From positions 283,654-347,653 of the forward strand of contig NZ_JBEWSZ010000003.1 of NCBI RefSeq assembly GCF_040537815.1: a stretch of DNA of 64,000 nt. Reading direction: 5' to 3'. Every line of letters starts with the position of its first letter. Position 1 is the first letter of the stretch. Of this stretch, positions 9,267 through 18,722 are shown one piece after another. Source of the DNA: Mesorhizobium shangrilense. GTDB taxonomy: Bacteria; Pseudomonadota; Alphaproteobacteria; Rhizobiales; Rhizobiaceae. Below the pieces are notes generated by a model, which saw only the letters and a list, made by a program, of their open reading frames with translations, made no database searches and was not told the DNA's origin. Made by a program: the position numbers and the translations under genes.

Positions 9267-9301
9267 AGGTGGGTCCTTTGTTCGAAACGGCTGCTTGGGA
9301 A

Positions 9302-9859
9302 TTAGGCGGCGAGACTGACGGCGCGCGCCGCCCCGACGATGCGGGAAACCTCGGCGACCGCTTGCTGGGCGCGGGTGTGGATCGCTTCCGACACCAGGAC
9401 GCCGTCGGCGAAGTCCTTGTCCGATGCGTAGATCGCGGTCGGCATTGTGAGTGCCTCGAAGAAGCCGAAGAGCGGCCGCAGCTGATGCTCGACGATCAGC
9501 GAATGGCGTTCGCCGCCGCCGGTCGCAGCAAGGATCACCGGCTTTCCGCGCAGCGATGACGGGGCGAGTAGATCGAACAAATGCTTGAAAAGCCCGGTAT
9601 AACTCCCTTTGAAGGTCGGCGACCCGGCCACCAGCACATCGGCGCTGGCCAACTGTTCGATGATGGCGCGGGCCGCCGGATCGAGATCACCGAGGCGCCG
9701 TGCGGTTGGGAGCGACGGACCGAAATCTTCAATGTCGAATATCGCCGAGGTCGCCCCGATGCGGTTCGCCGTCTCGCCGGCGATGTGGCTGATGAATGCC
9801 TTGGTCTTCGACGGACGGGTCAGATTGCCAGATATTCCCACCACCAGCTTCTTCGACAT
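9302..9859 (-). CDS. NAD(P)H-dependent FMN reductase (MsuE/SsuE type)
   Basis: The start is placed at ATG 9859 (MSKKLVVGISGNLTRPSKT), preceded by a GAGAG ribosome-binding site; the longer frame upstream is not supported. The protein is about 185 residues of flavodoxin-like fold: phosphate loop SGNLTRPSKT, ADVLVAGSPTFKGSYTGLFKHLFDLL and GKPVILAATGGGERHS. These are standard landmarks of NADPH-dependent FMN reductases that feed two-component monooxygenases. It is the first gene of the operon with the LLM monooxygenase and ABC transporter, which matches SsuE-like partners. Confidence 0.88.
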   Translation of the reverse strand: MSKKLVVGISGNLTRPSKTKAFISHIAGETANRIGATSAIFDIEDFGPSLPTARRLGDLDPAARAIIEQLASADVLVAGSPTFKGSYTGLFKHLFDLLAPSSLRGKPVILAATGGGERHSLIVEHQLRPLFGFFEALTMPTAIYASDKDFADGVLVSEAIHTRAQQAVAEVSRIVGAARAVSLAA

Positions 9860-10179
9860 GCCAGGCTCTCCTCGCAGATGTTTATTCATTAAGACTACCG
9901 ATTTTGTAGAATTAAATGAGCGAGAAGATTTCAAAACTGGCGGAATAGGGGGATTGAGTTTGCGTCGTCGCGCCGTCCATTGGTTCAGCTGATGCGGGTT
10001 TTCGAGCGTTGGTGTCGTCACCGCAGGCGTCGAACACCGATCCTTTCCGGTTTAGACTGAGGGGTCCCGCGCGCGAGGAAATCCTCTCCGGCAATCACGG
10101 ACCAATGTTAGTTCGGCTCGGCCTCGCTCCTCGCAGGATGCAGTTCTGGCGCATCCAGCCGTTGAACGGGGTCGCGCTA

Positions 10180-10395
10180 AGCATCGAGCGTCGAGCTGGC
10201 GATACCAGCCGCTGACGGACGGATAGCGTAGAGCGGCAGATTGCCGGCATTGTTGAAGGGCAGGAACGTCGCCGTTCGGAAATCGAAGTAGGACCCAATT
10301 TCCGACCAGCCATTTCCGCTCGGAAAGCTGCGCCTCGAGGATTGCCGCCGCTGGCACGGCGCCACTGGCCTCCGTGGAGGCGGGCGTTCTCCGGC
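10180..10395 (-). pseudogene. Glutathione S-transferase C-terminal remnant
   Basis: On the reverse strand one frame reads AAILEAQLSERKWLVGN, a standard start of a GST C-terminal domain. A second frame continues EIGSYFDF and a third reads ALRYPSVSGWYRQLDAR, the usual GST ending (YPxVxxWxxRLxARP). The three pieces are in order but in different frames, so this is a decayed fragment. No N-terminal thioredoxin-fold part was seen. Confidence 0.5.
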
Positions 10396-10463
10396 CCCCA
10401 TATCGGCGCAGCCGCCGCGGACGCGACCACATAAAGGAAGGGCGTACAGGCGGAAGCACCGAA

Positions 10464-10850
10464 ATGTCCGCCGGCGGGACTAAGTCAGTTCGGTACTGGA
10501 AAAGTTCGTGGAGCGTGAATTCGGCATTGTCGAATATTGGCCCAGCGTCTCGTACCCCAGAGCCGGCCCCCAAGCCGGGAGTTAATCCTAAAAGGCCGGT
10601 GTTTCCGGACTACATCATCAGCCTTAAGGACGGGAGGCAATACAAGTCGCTTAAGCGCGATCTTGCGACCAGCCATGGGCTGACGCCTGATGAATATCGG
10701 TGGGTTTGGCGAAAGACTATCCCATGGTTGCGCCGAACTATTCGGCGACCCGATCGGCTTTGGCAAAGTCGCTTGGCTTGGGAAGGAAGGCGCCTCCAAC
10801 CAAGAAACCTGTGGCGAAACGCAAAGGCGAAGGCCTGAGGTGCGGCCGCT
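10464..10850 (+). pseudogene. MucR/Ros-family zinc-finger regulator, frameshifted
   Basis: From ATG 10464 the frame runs to FPDYIISLKDGRQYKSLKRDL and GLTPDEYR, the DNA-binding region of MucR/Ros regulators. A net loss of about 7 bases near 10700 then moves the rest, GLAKDYPMVAPNYSATRSALAKSLGLGRK, into another frame. In the finger the usual first Cys (YIICLEDG) is replaced by Ser. Both changes suggest loss of function. MucR-type proteins control exopolysaccharide and symbiosis genes in rhizobia. Confidence 0.8.
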
Positions 10851-11521
10851 GTCGCCTTCGGCATTCAACGCTACCCCGATGGGTGGCGTTGAGTTCCGTC
10901 GCGAACGTTACACGTGGATACGGCCGAGGTGGCGAGCCTCGCTGGCATAGGTCGACAGTGGCTTGATCCGAGATTTCACCAGCGACGATCAGGTTGACCC
11001 AGACATGCTGGATTGGAGTGTGTGGAAGCAGCCAGGCGGCGCTTCCTAAAAATGGGGTTCGGCGGCGTCTTGATCTGGACCGTAGCGGTCGCGGCTCTTC
11101 ACTAGCGTGCTACGAAAACCGCCAAGGAAGTGGCTGCCATGCTGGCGAAGGCCGGTTTACCTCTGTCTCGGCGGTATGGTTGAGTACGAAAATCAAGGAG
11201 CGTGTCCACGCGATCGCTGCGATCCTTCCCCTTCTTTGACAGGAGCGATCGCATCCGTCCCAGCGCTCCCTTGCAAATCGTGTCCTGAGGCCATCTCGTC
11301 GGCGGGCTCGAGTGCGGCATCATGTCAGGGGGCCCCAGCCTCCAGGCGCGCGAGGAATGCCGAGACCTCGGCCCCGATGTCAGCCCGTTCAGTCACCGTG
11401 GGCGACGTCCTGGCTACTCCCCCGATGTCCCCGATTTAAATCAAATCCGTCTGTGGATATTGACGATTGCGCGACCCTCACCTCGTAGACGACTGACGCG
11501 GGCGGCTACTGAAAGGGTCAC
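10851..11521. other. Stretch without a recognised gene
   Basis: Several short forward frames overlap, none with a family signature or a convincing ribosome-binding site. Composition is like the surrounding degenerate DNA. It may contain tail sequence of the MucR remnant and other lost genes. Confidence 0.4.
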
Positions 11522-11713
11522 ATGACAAGCGATTTTTCCGCCGCCCGAGTGCATTTAGATCGAGCGTATCATTACCTTCGTGGCGATGACCCGATGAGCC
11601 GGAGGGGACGCGAAGCCTTGGACCTGTTGATTGAGGCGGTTGCCGTCGAAGAGTTCAAGCAGCCACGCCAAAACGCCAAGGTGCTAAGGTTTCCGATTGG
11701 GCGCCGCTTTTGA
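11522..11713 (+). CDS. Small conserved-type hypothetical protein
   Basis: A 63-residue protein starting at ATG 11522 (MTSDFSAARVHLDRAYHYL). It looks like a compact helical protein: an amphipathic first helix, then REALDLLIEAVAVEEF, and a basic C-terminus (KVLRFPIGRRF). Composition is coding-like for this genome. No function can be given. It stands alone between remnants and the oxidoreductase gene. Confidence 0.55.
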   Translation: MTSDFSAARVHLDRAYHYLRGDDPMSRRGREALDLLIEAVAVEEFKQPRQNAKVLRFPIGRRF

Positions 11714-11897
11714 GGCGATCTCCATGGCCGCATAGCGGCATTGGAAAAACACGGCCCGGATGCCCTTGCTTCGTGGTCTGCATACCTTGAAATTGACCGG
11801 CGATTGCCAGGATCCGTCATTGATGTGGTACGAGATTTCGCAATAGGACGCCGCCACAGAAATTGGCTCGGCAGCCCCACCCACCTTTGCGCGACAA

Positions 11898-12917
11898 TTA
11901 TCCCGCGACCCGCACGATGAGCTTGCCGAAATTCTTGCCCTCGAGAAGGCCAAGGAAGGCCTGTGGCGCGTTCTCTATTCCATCGACGATATCTTCCCTG
12001 TATCGAACGCGGCCGGACGCGATCCAGTCGGCCATGTCGCGGTAGAATGCCGGGCGCGGGTCGACGAATTCGCGCTGGATGAACCCCCTTATCGTCAGGC
12101 TGCGTTGGAGCACTTGCTGCATCAGCGTCGGCAGGCGGTCGATGCCGGAATCCGCGATGACATTGTATTGCGCTATCAACCCGCAGACCGGCACACGCGC
12201 AAATTCGTTTAGCAGGGGAAACACCGCATCCCAGACGGGACCGCCGACATTCTCGAAATAGATGTCGATGCCATCCGGGCAGGCTGCCTTCAACTGCCCG
12301 ACAAAATCAGCGGCACGGTGATCGACGACCGCATCAAAGCCGAGTTCCTGACGCACAAAAGCGCACTTTTCGGCGCCGCCGGCGATGCCGACCGCACGTG
12401 CCCCCTTGATGCGCGCGATCTGGCCAACGGCCGACCCAACCGCGCCGCTCGTCGCCGCCACGACGACCGTCTCGCCAGGTCTTGGCTGCCCTATGGTGAG
12501 CAGACCGGCATAGGCGGTGAAGCCGGGCATGCCGAGCACGCCAAGTGCCGTGGTGACGGGTGCCGCCGCGGGGTCGAGCTTGCGCAGCCCAACACCGTCG
12601 GACAGCGCAAAACTCTGCCATCCCGAATGAGACAGGACGATATCCCCTTCCGCAAACTCCGGGTGGCGGGATTTGATGATGCGCGCAACGGTGCCGCCTT
12701 CCATCACAGCGTCGATCTCGACCGGCTTGGCGTAGGATTTGGCGGCGTTCATGCGTCCGCGCATATAGGGATCAAGCGACAGATAGAGGATCTGCAGCAG
12801 CAGTTCGCCCTCCCCCGGCTCGACAATTTCAACCGCTTCGATGCGGAAATCGCCGGGCTTCGGCCTCCCTTGCGGCCGCGCCGCGAGCACGACGCGAGTG
12901 TTTGTCTGGATTGGCAC
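11898..12917 (-). CDS. NADP-dependent oxidoreductase, MDR/zinc-independent (CurA-like) family
   Basis: About 339 residues starting at GTG 12917 (VPIQTNTRVVLAARP), chosen because a GAGG site precedes it and because it clears the upstream permease gene. Family landmarks: GELLLQILYLSLDPYMRGRM, GWQSFAL, GMPGFTAYAGLL, the NADP-binding loop AATSGAVGSAVGQIARIKG, YFENVGGPVWDAV and RGFIQREF near the end. Relatives reduce alkenals and enones such as prostaglandin or leukotriene analogues and curcumin, using NADPH. No zinc ligands are visible. It follows the amino-acid ABC permease genes on the same strand with a gap of about 50 bases. Confidence 0.88.
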   Translation of the reverse strand: MPIQTNTRVVLAARPQGRPKPGDFRIEAVEIVEPGEGELLLQILYLSLDPYMRGRMNAAKSYAKPVEIDAVMEGGTVARIIKSRHPEFAEGDIVLSHSGWQSFALSDGVGLRKLDPAAAPVTTALGVLGMPGFTAYAGLLTIGQPRPGETVVVAATSGAVGSAVGQIARIKGARAVGIAGGAEKCAFVRQELGFDAVVDHRAADFVGQLKAACPDGIDIYFENVGGPVWDAVFPLLNEFARVPVCGLIAQYNVIADSGIDRLPTLMQQVLQRSLTIRGFIQREFVDPRPAFYRDMADWIASGRVRYREDIVDGIENAPQAFLGLLEGKNFGKLIVRVAG

Positions 12918-12967
12918 TGGGATACCTCGCTGCAAACGGATGTTGTACTCGAAAATCGCGTTGAGGT

Positions 12968-14050
12968 TCAGCGGCGCTCCGACCGACGCAGGTATTTCTC
13001 CAGCCACAGGCTGTAACGCGATCCACCGAAGCACAGCACGAAATAGATCAAGGCGGCGAACAGATAGGCCTCGTCGTAATAGCCGAGCCATTGCGGATCG
13101 GTCGCCGAGGATCGCGCGGCATTGAGCAGATCGAAAATACCGATGACGGCGAGCAGCGACGTCGCCAGCAGGAAACCGATCGCCAGATTAACCATGCCGG
13201 GAATGACCAGGCGCAGCGCCTGTGGCAGGACGACGAGCTGCATCATCCGCCAGTAGCCGAGGCCAAGAGCCGTCGCTGCTTCATACTGGCCTGCCGGGAT
13301 CGCCTGGAGACCGGCGCGAACGACTTCGGCGACATAGGCCGACCAGAACAGCGTGATCATGATCATCGCCCGGACGTTCTTGTCGATCAATTGGCCACTG
13401 GGCATAGCCATGGGCAGGATGAGCATCGCCACATAGAGGATGGCCACCATTGGCGTGCCGCGCATCAGTTCTATGAAGGCGATCGCGAGCGTGCGCAGGC
13501 CACCCATGCTGGAACGCCGCGCCAGTGCCAGCAGGATCGCCAGCGGCATCGCCAGGCCGAAGCAGACCGACCAGACGAACAACGTCACCGCCAGTCCGCC
13601 CCATTGGTTTGAAGGAATGGCCGGAGGCGTCAGCGTGCCGGACATCAGGGTCCAACTGACGGCGATCACGACAGGCCAGGCGACGAGCAGTCCCTTGCGC
13701 CAGAATCGCGGTTGCGCGGTGATGACGAGCAGCCCCAGCAACAGCACCATGACGGCCAGCGGCCGCCATTGCAGCGCCGGCGGGTAGAAGGCGAACAGGA
13801 TGAAACGGAATTTTGTTCCCACGAACGCCCAGCATGCACCCGATGCAGCCGCGCAATCGGCCGACGTTCCCGTCCACGTCGCGTCGAGAATGCCCCAGCG
13901 CAGCAGCGGCGGTATGATCCAACCTAGCAGCGCCACCGTGACGACGGTGATGGCAGAATTGAGCGGCGTGCCGAAAAGCCCGGTCTTCAGCGTCCGCAGT
14001 GTTACCGACGACCGCCATGTTCGCACGTCAAGAGCCTCGGCAATGGTCAT
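12968..14050 (-). CDS. Polar amino-acid ABC transporter permease (AapM/BztC-like)
   Basis: The start is ATG 14050 (MTIAEALDVRTWR), overlapping the stop of the upstream permease by 4 bases. The longer open frame upstream is only a shadow of that permease. The protein is about 360 residues with a large N-terminal extension of hydrophobic segments, then the HisM-type core: ELMRGTPMVAILYVAM, YVAEVVRAGLQAIPAGQYEAATALGL and the coupling motif VVLPQALRLVIPGMVN. In general L-amino-acid transporters it pairs with AapQ in the membrane. No cognate ATPase (AapP) follows; an unrelated oxidoreductase does. Confidence 0.88.
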   Translation of the reverse strand: MTIAEALDVRTWRSSVTLRTLKTGLFGTPLNSAITVVTVALLGWIIPPLLRWGILDATWTGTSADCAAASGACWAFVGTKFRFILFAFYPPALQWRPLAVMVLLLGLLVITAQPRFWRKGLLVAWPVVIAVSWTLMSGTLTPPAIPSNQWGGLAVTLFVWSVCFGLAMPLAILLALARRSSMGGLRTLAIAFIELMRGTPMVAILYVAMLILPMAMPSGQLIDKNVRAMIMITLFWSAYVAEVVRAGLQAIPAGQYEAATALGLGYWRMMQLVVLPQALRLVIPGMVNLAIGFLLATSLLAVIGIFDLLNAARSSATDPQWLGYYDEAYLFAALIYFVLCFGGSRYSLWLEKYLRRSERR

Positions 14051-15240
14051 ATCCCAGCAGTTCCCCTGAGCGCGACGCGCCGGTTGTAGAGGTTCATGGC
14101 CGCCGAGACCGACAGGTTGATCGCCAGGTAGATGGCGATCAGCAGCGTCAGCGCTTCCAGCGACTGACCGGTCGTGTTGGCCGTGGTGTTGATGATGCTG
14201 ACAAGGTCGGGGTAGCCGATGGCGACGGCAAGACTGGAATCCTTGGTCAGGTCCAGGTAGCTGGAGGTCGTCAACGGCGTGATGACACGCAACGCCTGCG
14301 GCAGCACGACGAGGCGCATGATCTGGCCGTTGTGCAGGCCAAGCGCCCTCGAGGCCTCCCACTGACCGCGATCGACCGACTGGATGCCGGCCCGCACGAT
14401 CTCGGCGATTGCCGCCGAGAATTTTACCACCAGTCCAGTCAGGAGTGCCGCGAATTCCGGCGTCAGATTGTAGCCGCCACGGATGTTGAAGCCGGCCAGC
14501 ACCGGTATCTCCCAGGCGGCGCCGGCGCCTGTCAACGGAAAGGCAAGCACGACGCCGCCAAGCAGGGCGACGGTTGCCAGGCCGAGCCGCCTGGCAGGCA
14601 AGCCGCAATGGCGCCGCGCCCACACAAGGAAAGCCAGATAGGCGATGGCGAGGCCGCCAAGCAGCCAGAGCGTTGGCGCCGACACATTGTGGAAGCCGAG
14701 CCCTGGAACGAACACGCCTCGGTTGGTGAGGAAGAAACTGTCGAAGGCCGAGAGCGCCTGGCGTGGCGACGGAAAGGATTTTGCCAGCGAGATCCAGAAG
14801 AACAACTGCAGCAGAAGCGGCGTGTTCCGGACGATCTCGACATACCAGCGCACCAGCCCGGCCAGCAGCAGATTGCCGGAGAGGCTGGCCACGCCAAGCG
14901 CGACGCCGAGGATGGTGGCCAGCACGCAGCCAAGTGCTGCCGCTTTCAACGTATTCAGAAGACCGGCGAGAATGGCAAGCGCATAGGGATCGCCCGCCTT
15001 GAAGGCGATCGGCGCCTCGCCGATCTCGAAATTCGCGGGACGGCCGAGGAAGTCGAAGCCCGGCGTGATGCCGATGCGCGTCATCGTCTCGGCCGTGTTG
15101 TGGCCGAGCAGCCAGAACAGCGCGATGACCGCCGCGATCGCGGCGACCTGCGTCAGCGGCCAGCTGCCCCACCACTGGGCGATCTTGCCGATTGTGCCGG
15201 GTCCGTCTGGACCCGGCATGGCTTCAACCGTCGAGGACAT
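14047..15240 (-). CDS. Polar amino-acid ABC transporter permease (AapQ/BztB-like)
   Basis: A 397-residue permease. It has an early segment IAAVIALFWLLGHNTAETM, then WYVEIVRNTPLLLQLFF, and late in the protein AEIVRAGIQSVDRGQWEASRALGL with VVLPQALRVITPL, the two conserved loops of HisMQ-type permeases. The long insertion between them is typical of AapQ/BztB. It lies between the binding protein (7 bases upstream) and the second permease (4-base overlap), forming a tight operon. Confidence 0.88.
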   Translation of the reverse strand: MSSTVEAMPGPDGPGTIGKIAQWWGSWPLTQVAAIAAVIALFWLLGHNTAETMTRIGITPGFDFLGRPANFEIGEAPIAFKAGDPYALAILAGLLNTLKAAALGCVLATILGVALGVASLSGNLLLAGLVRWYVEIVRNTPLLLQLFFWISLAKSFPSPRQALSAFDSFFLTNRGVFVPGLGFHNVSAPTLWLLGGLAIAYLAFLVWARRHCGLPARRLGLATVALLGGVVLAFPLTGAGAAWEIPVLAGFNIRGGYNLTPEFAALLTGLVVKFSAAIAEIVRAGIQSVDRGQWEASRALGLHNGQIMRLVVLPQALRVITPLTTSSYLDLTKDSSLAVAIGYPDLVSIINTTANTTGQSLEALTLLIAIYLAINLSVSAAMNLYNRRVALRGTAGI

Positions 15241-15246
15241 CGGTTC

Positions 15247-16290
15247 TCAGCGGAACGGCGGCGAATAGAGCAGACCGCCATTGGTCCACAAATTGTTATA
15301 GCCGCGCTCCCAGCCGAGCGGCTTCAGGTTGCGGTCGTAGATCTCGCCGTAATTGCCGACCGTCTTGATGATGTTGTAGGCGAATTTCGGATCGAGGCCG
15401 ATGGCCTGGCCAAGCGACGGGTCGACGCCGAGAAAGCGCTGGATGGCCGGGTCTGGCGACTTGAGGAACTCGTCGACATTCTTGCTGGTGATGCCCCATT
15501 CCTCGGCCTGGATGGTTGCGTTGACCGTCCAGTTGACGATTTCCAGCCAGCGGTCGTCGCCGCCGGCGATCGCCGGTGCGAGCGGTTCCTTCGACAGCCG
15601 CTCGGGCAGGATGATGTAGTCGTCGGGCTTCTTCAGCTGGGTGCGCTTGCCGACGAGATCGGACGAATCCTGCGTGATGGCATCGACGCGCGACGTTTCC
15701 AGCGCGTTGGTGAATTCGCCGGTGTCCTCGATCGTTACGGGCGTGAATTTCTTGCCGGTCTTGCGGAAGAAGTCGGCGATGTTCAATTCGCCGGTGGTGC
15801 CGCTTTGAACGCCGATCGTGGCGCCGTCGAGGTCGGCCGCCTTGGTCACCCCGAGATCCTTGCGCACCAGAATACCCTGCCCGTCATAGAAAACCGTCGG
15901 CCCGAAATGGAAGCCCAGCTGGAAGGCGCGCGTGATCGTCACGGTGACGCCCGACAGCAGCACGTCGAATTCACCGGCCTGGAGCGCGGGCAGCCGCTGC
16001 TGCGGTGAGGAATTGGTGAACTCCACCTTGTCCGGATCGCCGAAGACGGTGATCGACAGGGCGCGACCGTAGTCGACGAAGAAACCCTGCCAGCGACCGT
16101 TGCTGTCCGGCGAGAAGAAGCCTTGGGTCGTGCCGACGCCGACCTTGATGGAGCCGCGCTGCTTGATCTTGTCGAGCGTCGGGCCGGCCTGGGTCGCGGT
16201 CGAGAACAATCCTGCCGCCACCACCAGCGTCGTCGCCAGTGCCGTCCTCCAACCGGCGCCAGGCCGCATTGCAATCGTCATGTCAGTCAA
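15247..16290 (-). CDS. Amino-acid ABC transporter periplasmic binding protein (AapJ-like)
   Basis: A 347-residue protein with a Sec signal peptide (TALATTLVVAAGLFSTATQA, cleaved before GPTLDK). The mature start KIKQRGSIKVGVGTTQGFFSPDSNG is typical of AapJ/BztA, followed by WQGFFVDYGRALS, FTNSSPQQRLPALQAGEFDVLL and QDSSDLVG. It would capture polar amino acids for the two permeases encoded downstream. ATG 16281 is an alternative start. First gene of the operon. Confidence 0.88.
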   Translation of the reverse strand: MTDMTIAMRPGAGWRTALATTLVVAAGLFSTATQAGPTLDKIKQRGSIKVGVGTTQGFFSPDSNGRWQGFFVDYGRALSITVFGDPDKVEFTNSSPQQRLPALQAGEFDVLLSGVTVTITRAFQLGFHFGPTVFYDGQGILVRKDLGVTKAADLDGATIGVQSGTTGELNIADFFRKTGKKFTPVTIEDTGEFTNALETSRVDAITQDSSDLVGKRTQLKKPDDYIILPERLSKEPLAPAIAGGDDRWLEIVNWTVNATIQAEEWGITSKNVDEFLKSPDPAIQRFLGVDPSLGQAIGLDPKFAYNIIKTVGNYGEIYDRNLKPLGWERGYNNLWTNGGLLYSPPFR

Positions 16291-16791
16291 CTCCTTAGGT
16301 TCATCGTTGTCAGCCGATCGCGGAACGTCCCCCGCTCTGTTCGACTGCCTCGAAGTTAACTCTATAATTTTTGTAGACTAAGAAACGGCAATCCAATTTT
16401 TTGCCCATCCGGAAAGCAGATTGCTTCCAAAATGCACATCGGCGGCGAATGCGAGCCGTCTTGTTTCCGAATGATTGAACCCTAGGAAAACGCCTTCCAG
16501 CGCCGCTGAGCAAGGGGCCGCCCGCCGGGCTCGAATGCGGCCCGGCCAAAAGAAGGTTAAAACCTTCAGAGGGGAACACCGTTCAGCCGAATGGGAGGAA
16601 ACCGCTGAACGATTTTACCTGTTTGAGCTTATTTCAGGGCTTTGGCGACGAAAAACGTTCCAAAGAAAGCGCGAAATGGCAAAAATTCGTGCTCCGCATC
16701 GCCCGCAGGCCTCACGAGCGCGCGGCTCCGGTTTCGAGAAGATCGGCATAGTGGCGGCGTGCCACGTCCGGATGTGAACGCAGACGACTTT
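16291..16791. other. Intergenic stretch upstream of the amino-acid transporter operon
   Basis: No gene recognised. The stretch next to 16290 must hold the transporter promoter, but no clear regulator site could be named. Short overlapping frames in both directions lack family signatures. Confidence 0.4.
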
Positions 16792-17166
16792 TCAGGACAT
16801 TGGTGCCGACATCGCGGCAACGGGGTTGTCCGGATCGCTTGCCGGTCCGCGTGCCTCGGCCGCGAGTTCCTCCGGCAGACTGAGAAGCGGTATGGTCGTA
16901 TCCGGCCGCGCGCTGAAGAAGAAAGGAACGGAAATCCGCTCGACGCCGGCAGGCGGTGTCACGACACGATGAACGGTGGCGCGCAGATAGCCATTCGAGG
17001 CCAGTTCGAGCAGTTCGCCAATGTTGACGACCAGCGTTCCGGGGAGCGGGTCCATGTTGACCCAGCCGCCATCATAGTCGACCTGTAGCCCCTTCTTGTC
17101 GTCTTGAAGCAGCAGGGTCAGGAAGCCCACATCCTTGTGCGCGCTGAGCGCTGCCGAACGGGGCAA
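16792..17166 (-). pseudogene. 2-oxoglutarate/Fe(II) oxygenase (isopenicillin-N-synthase type), N-terminally truncated
   Basis: About 120 residues of the C-terminal half remain. They hold the metal-binding HxD (AHKDVGFLTLLLQD), then GGWVNMDPLPGTLVVNIGELLE, the distal His and Arg (ATVHRVVTPP, ERISVPFFF). The N-terminal half is missing. Its broken end at about 17150 abuts an ABC ATPase fragment on the other strand, so a single rearrangement joined the two. Confidence 0.8.
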
Positions 17167-17560
17167 ACTCGTTCGCGACCATCTGCATCTCGTCGGCCTC
17201 GATCAATTCGCCAAAGCCTATCCCGCCCAATTGTCGGGCGGCATGGCGCAGCGTGCGGCGATCGCCCGCGCGCTCGTGACGAAGCCGCGCTTTCTGCTAC
17301 TCGACGAGCTGCTGGGAGCCCTCGACGAGCTGACCCGGCTGCGCTTGCAGGACGAGCTTCAGCGGATCGTCCGGCACGACGGCACAACCGCCGTGCTCGT
17401 CACGCACGACGTCGATGAAGCAGTCTATCTCGGAGATCGGATCGTCATAATGCATCCCCATCCTGGGCGGATAGCCACGATTCTGCCCGTGACCGACGCA
17501 GTGTCTCGCGATCGCTCCGATCCGAATTTCATTCGGCTTCGCGACGACATCGGCAACCAG
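17135..17560 (+). pseudogene. ABC ATPase C-terminal half (sulfonate/nitrate type), truncated and fused
   Basis: The frame begins without Walker A. It contains VGLDQFAKAYPAQLSGGMAQR, the signature motif, then FLLLDELLGALDELTRLRL. The Walker B region reads DELLGALD where the family has DEPFGALD, i.e. the Pro is replaced. The switch region VTHDVDEAVYLGDRIVIM follows. After about residue 142 the frame runs straight into a DUF2130 fragment. Without Walker A the product cannot be an active ATPase. Confidence 0.8.
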
Positions 17561-18345
17561 GTGGCCGAGCAAATCAAGCTTGAGCGTGCCGAAATCGCGG
17601 TCGAGGAAGCCCGCAAGGCAAAACTGCTGCTTTCGGTAGAGCTGGAGGACAAGGATAACAAGCTTGCCGAGCTGGAGGCGATGTTGAAGGCGCGCGAGAA
17701 GCTCACCGAAGCCCAGCAGCAACAGGCGGAATTCCTGAAAAAGCAGCGTACGCTTGACGATGAAAAGCGGGAGATGGCGCTGACCATCGAAAGGAAGGGA
17801 AGGATTGGACGCCGTTCACGTGAAGGCGAGCTCCGAAGCCGAAGACGGCCTCAAAATGAAGGTTGCGGAAAAGAAGAACAGATCGCCGGCAGGGCGCTGA
17901 TGGTCTCGGAAGCGTTGCCTTCCTGCGTGGAAACCTTCGATCTTGTGGCGGAGTCTATGTCGTCCATCCCAAATGTGCGATCCCGATCGCCATTATGCTT
18001 CGACAATCCATGATCGAGCTGGCGAACTCCCGCCTGGCCCAGGACGGCCAGGCTACCAAATGGAGCAGGTTTACGGCTATCTGACCGGTCCGCGGTTCCG
18101 CCGCCGCGTCGAGGCGATCGTGGAGAAATTCTCCGACATGCAGTAGGACCTTGCCAAGGAACGCAAGGCCACGACACGCCTGTGGGCTAAGCAGGAGGCT
18201 CGAATACAAGGCGTAGTCGAGTCGACCGTCGGCATGAACTCGGCATGTATGGTGACTTGCAGGGTATCGCCGGAAAAGTGATGCAGGAGATTGAGGGGCT
18301 GGATGTGCTGGCGATTGAAGCCTCTTCGCCCGAAACCGAATAGGT
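17561..18345 (+). pseudogene. DUF2130-family protein remnant with several frame breaks
   Basis: The fused frame continues with a charged coiled-coil: EARKAKLLLSVELEDKDNKL, then EKLTEAQQQQAEFLKKQRTLDDEKREMALTIERK, characteristic of DUF2130 proteins. Later conserved blocks follow in other frames: ALMVSEALPSCVETFDLV, GVYVVHPKCAIPIAIMLRQ, MEQVYGYLTGPRFRRRVEAIVEKFSDMQ, a stop, then ARIQGVVESTVGM and GIAGKVMQEIEGL. A complete gene would be about 400 codons; this copy has lost its start and part of its middle. Confidence 0.75.
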
Positions 18346-18722
18346 GAACCGAATAGACTGGTTGTGGACGTGAGGTGGAGAATTTTTCGGATACCGCGAC
18401 GCCGAAGATTTGTGATCGGCCAAGGGACTCAGCACGTTGGTCGAATTTCAACAATGCGAAGGCATCGTGGCTGCGAAGCGCATTTTCGCCGTACACACGT
18501 CGAACGGCCTACGCTCGGTACCCCAACTACGGGGCCTATAGCCCTCATGCCGGCTTCGAGGACTCTCCAGCATCGGCCATATTCGGATAGGCGTGAGCGA
18601 GACCGAGGCATCAGAAGGCACGCCCAAACGCTACCATGATGACGCGCCGTTGCCGAAGAGCGGTACCGTTACCTTCGTCACTATGCGGAACGCGGGGCGA
18701 CCGCCGCTTCAGCCATAGGCCT
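18346..18722. other. Degenerate stretch, nothing recognised
   Basis: Short forward frames are present, one reading TLVEFQQCEGIVAAKRIF. None is long enough or similar enough to a known family to be called. Confidence 0.35.

Noticed and set aside
12968..15175. A 735-codon open frame spanning both amino-acid permeases.
   Set aside because: Only the part from 14050 on is the AapM-like permease; the earlier part is an off-frame shadow of the AapQ-like gene.
13999..16008. A 669-codon forward open frame.
   Set aside because: It lies antisense to permease and binding-protein genes with clear motifs; long antisense frames are common in GC-rich DNA.
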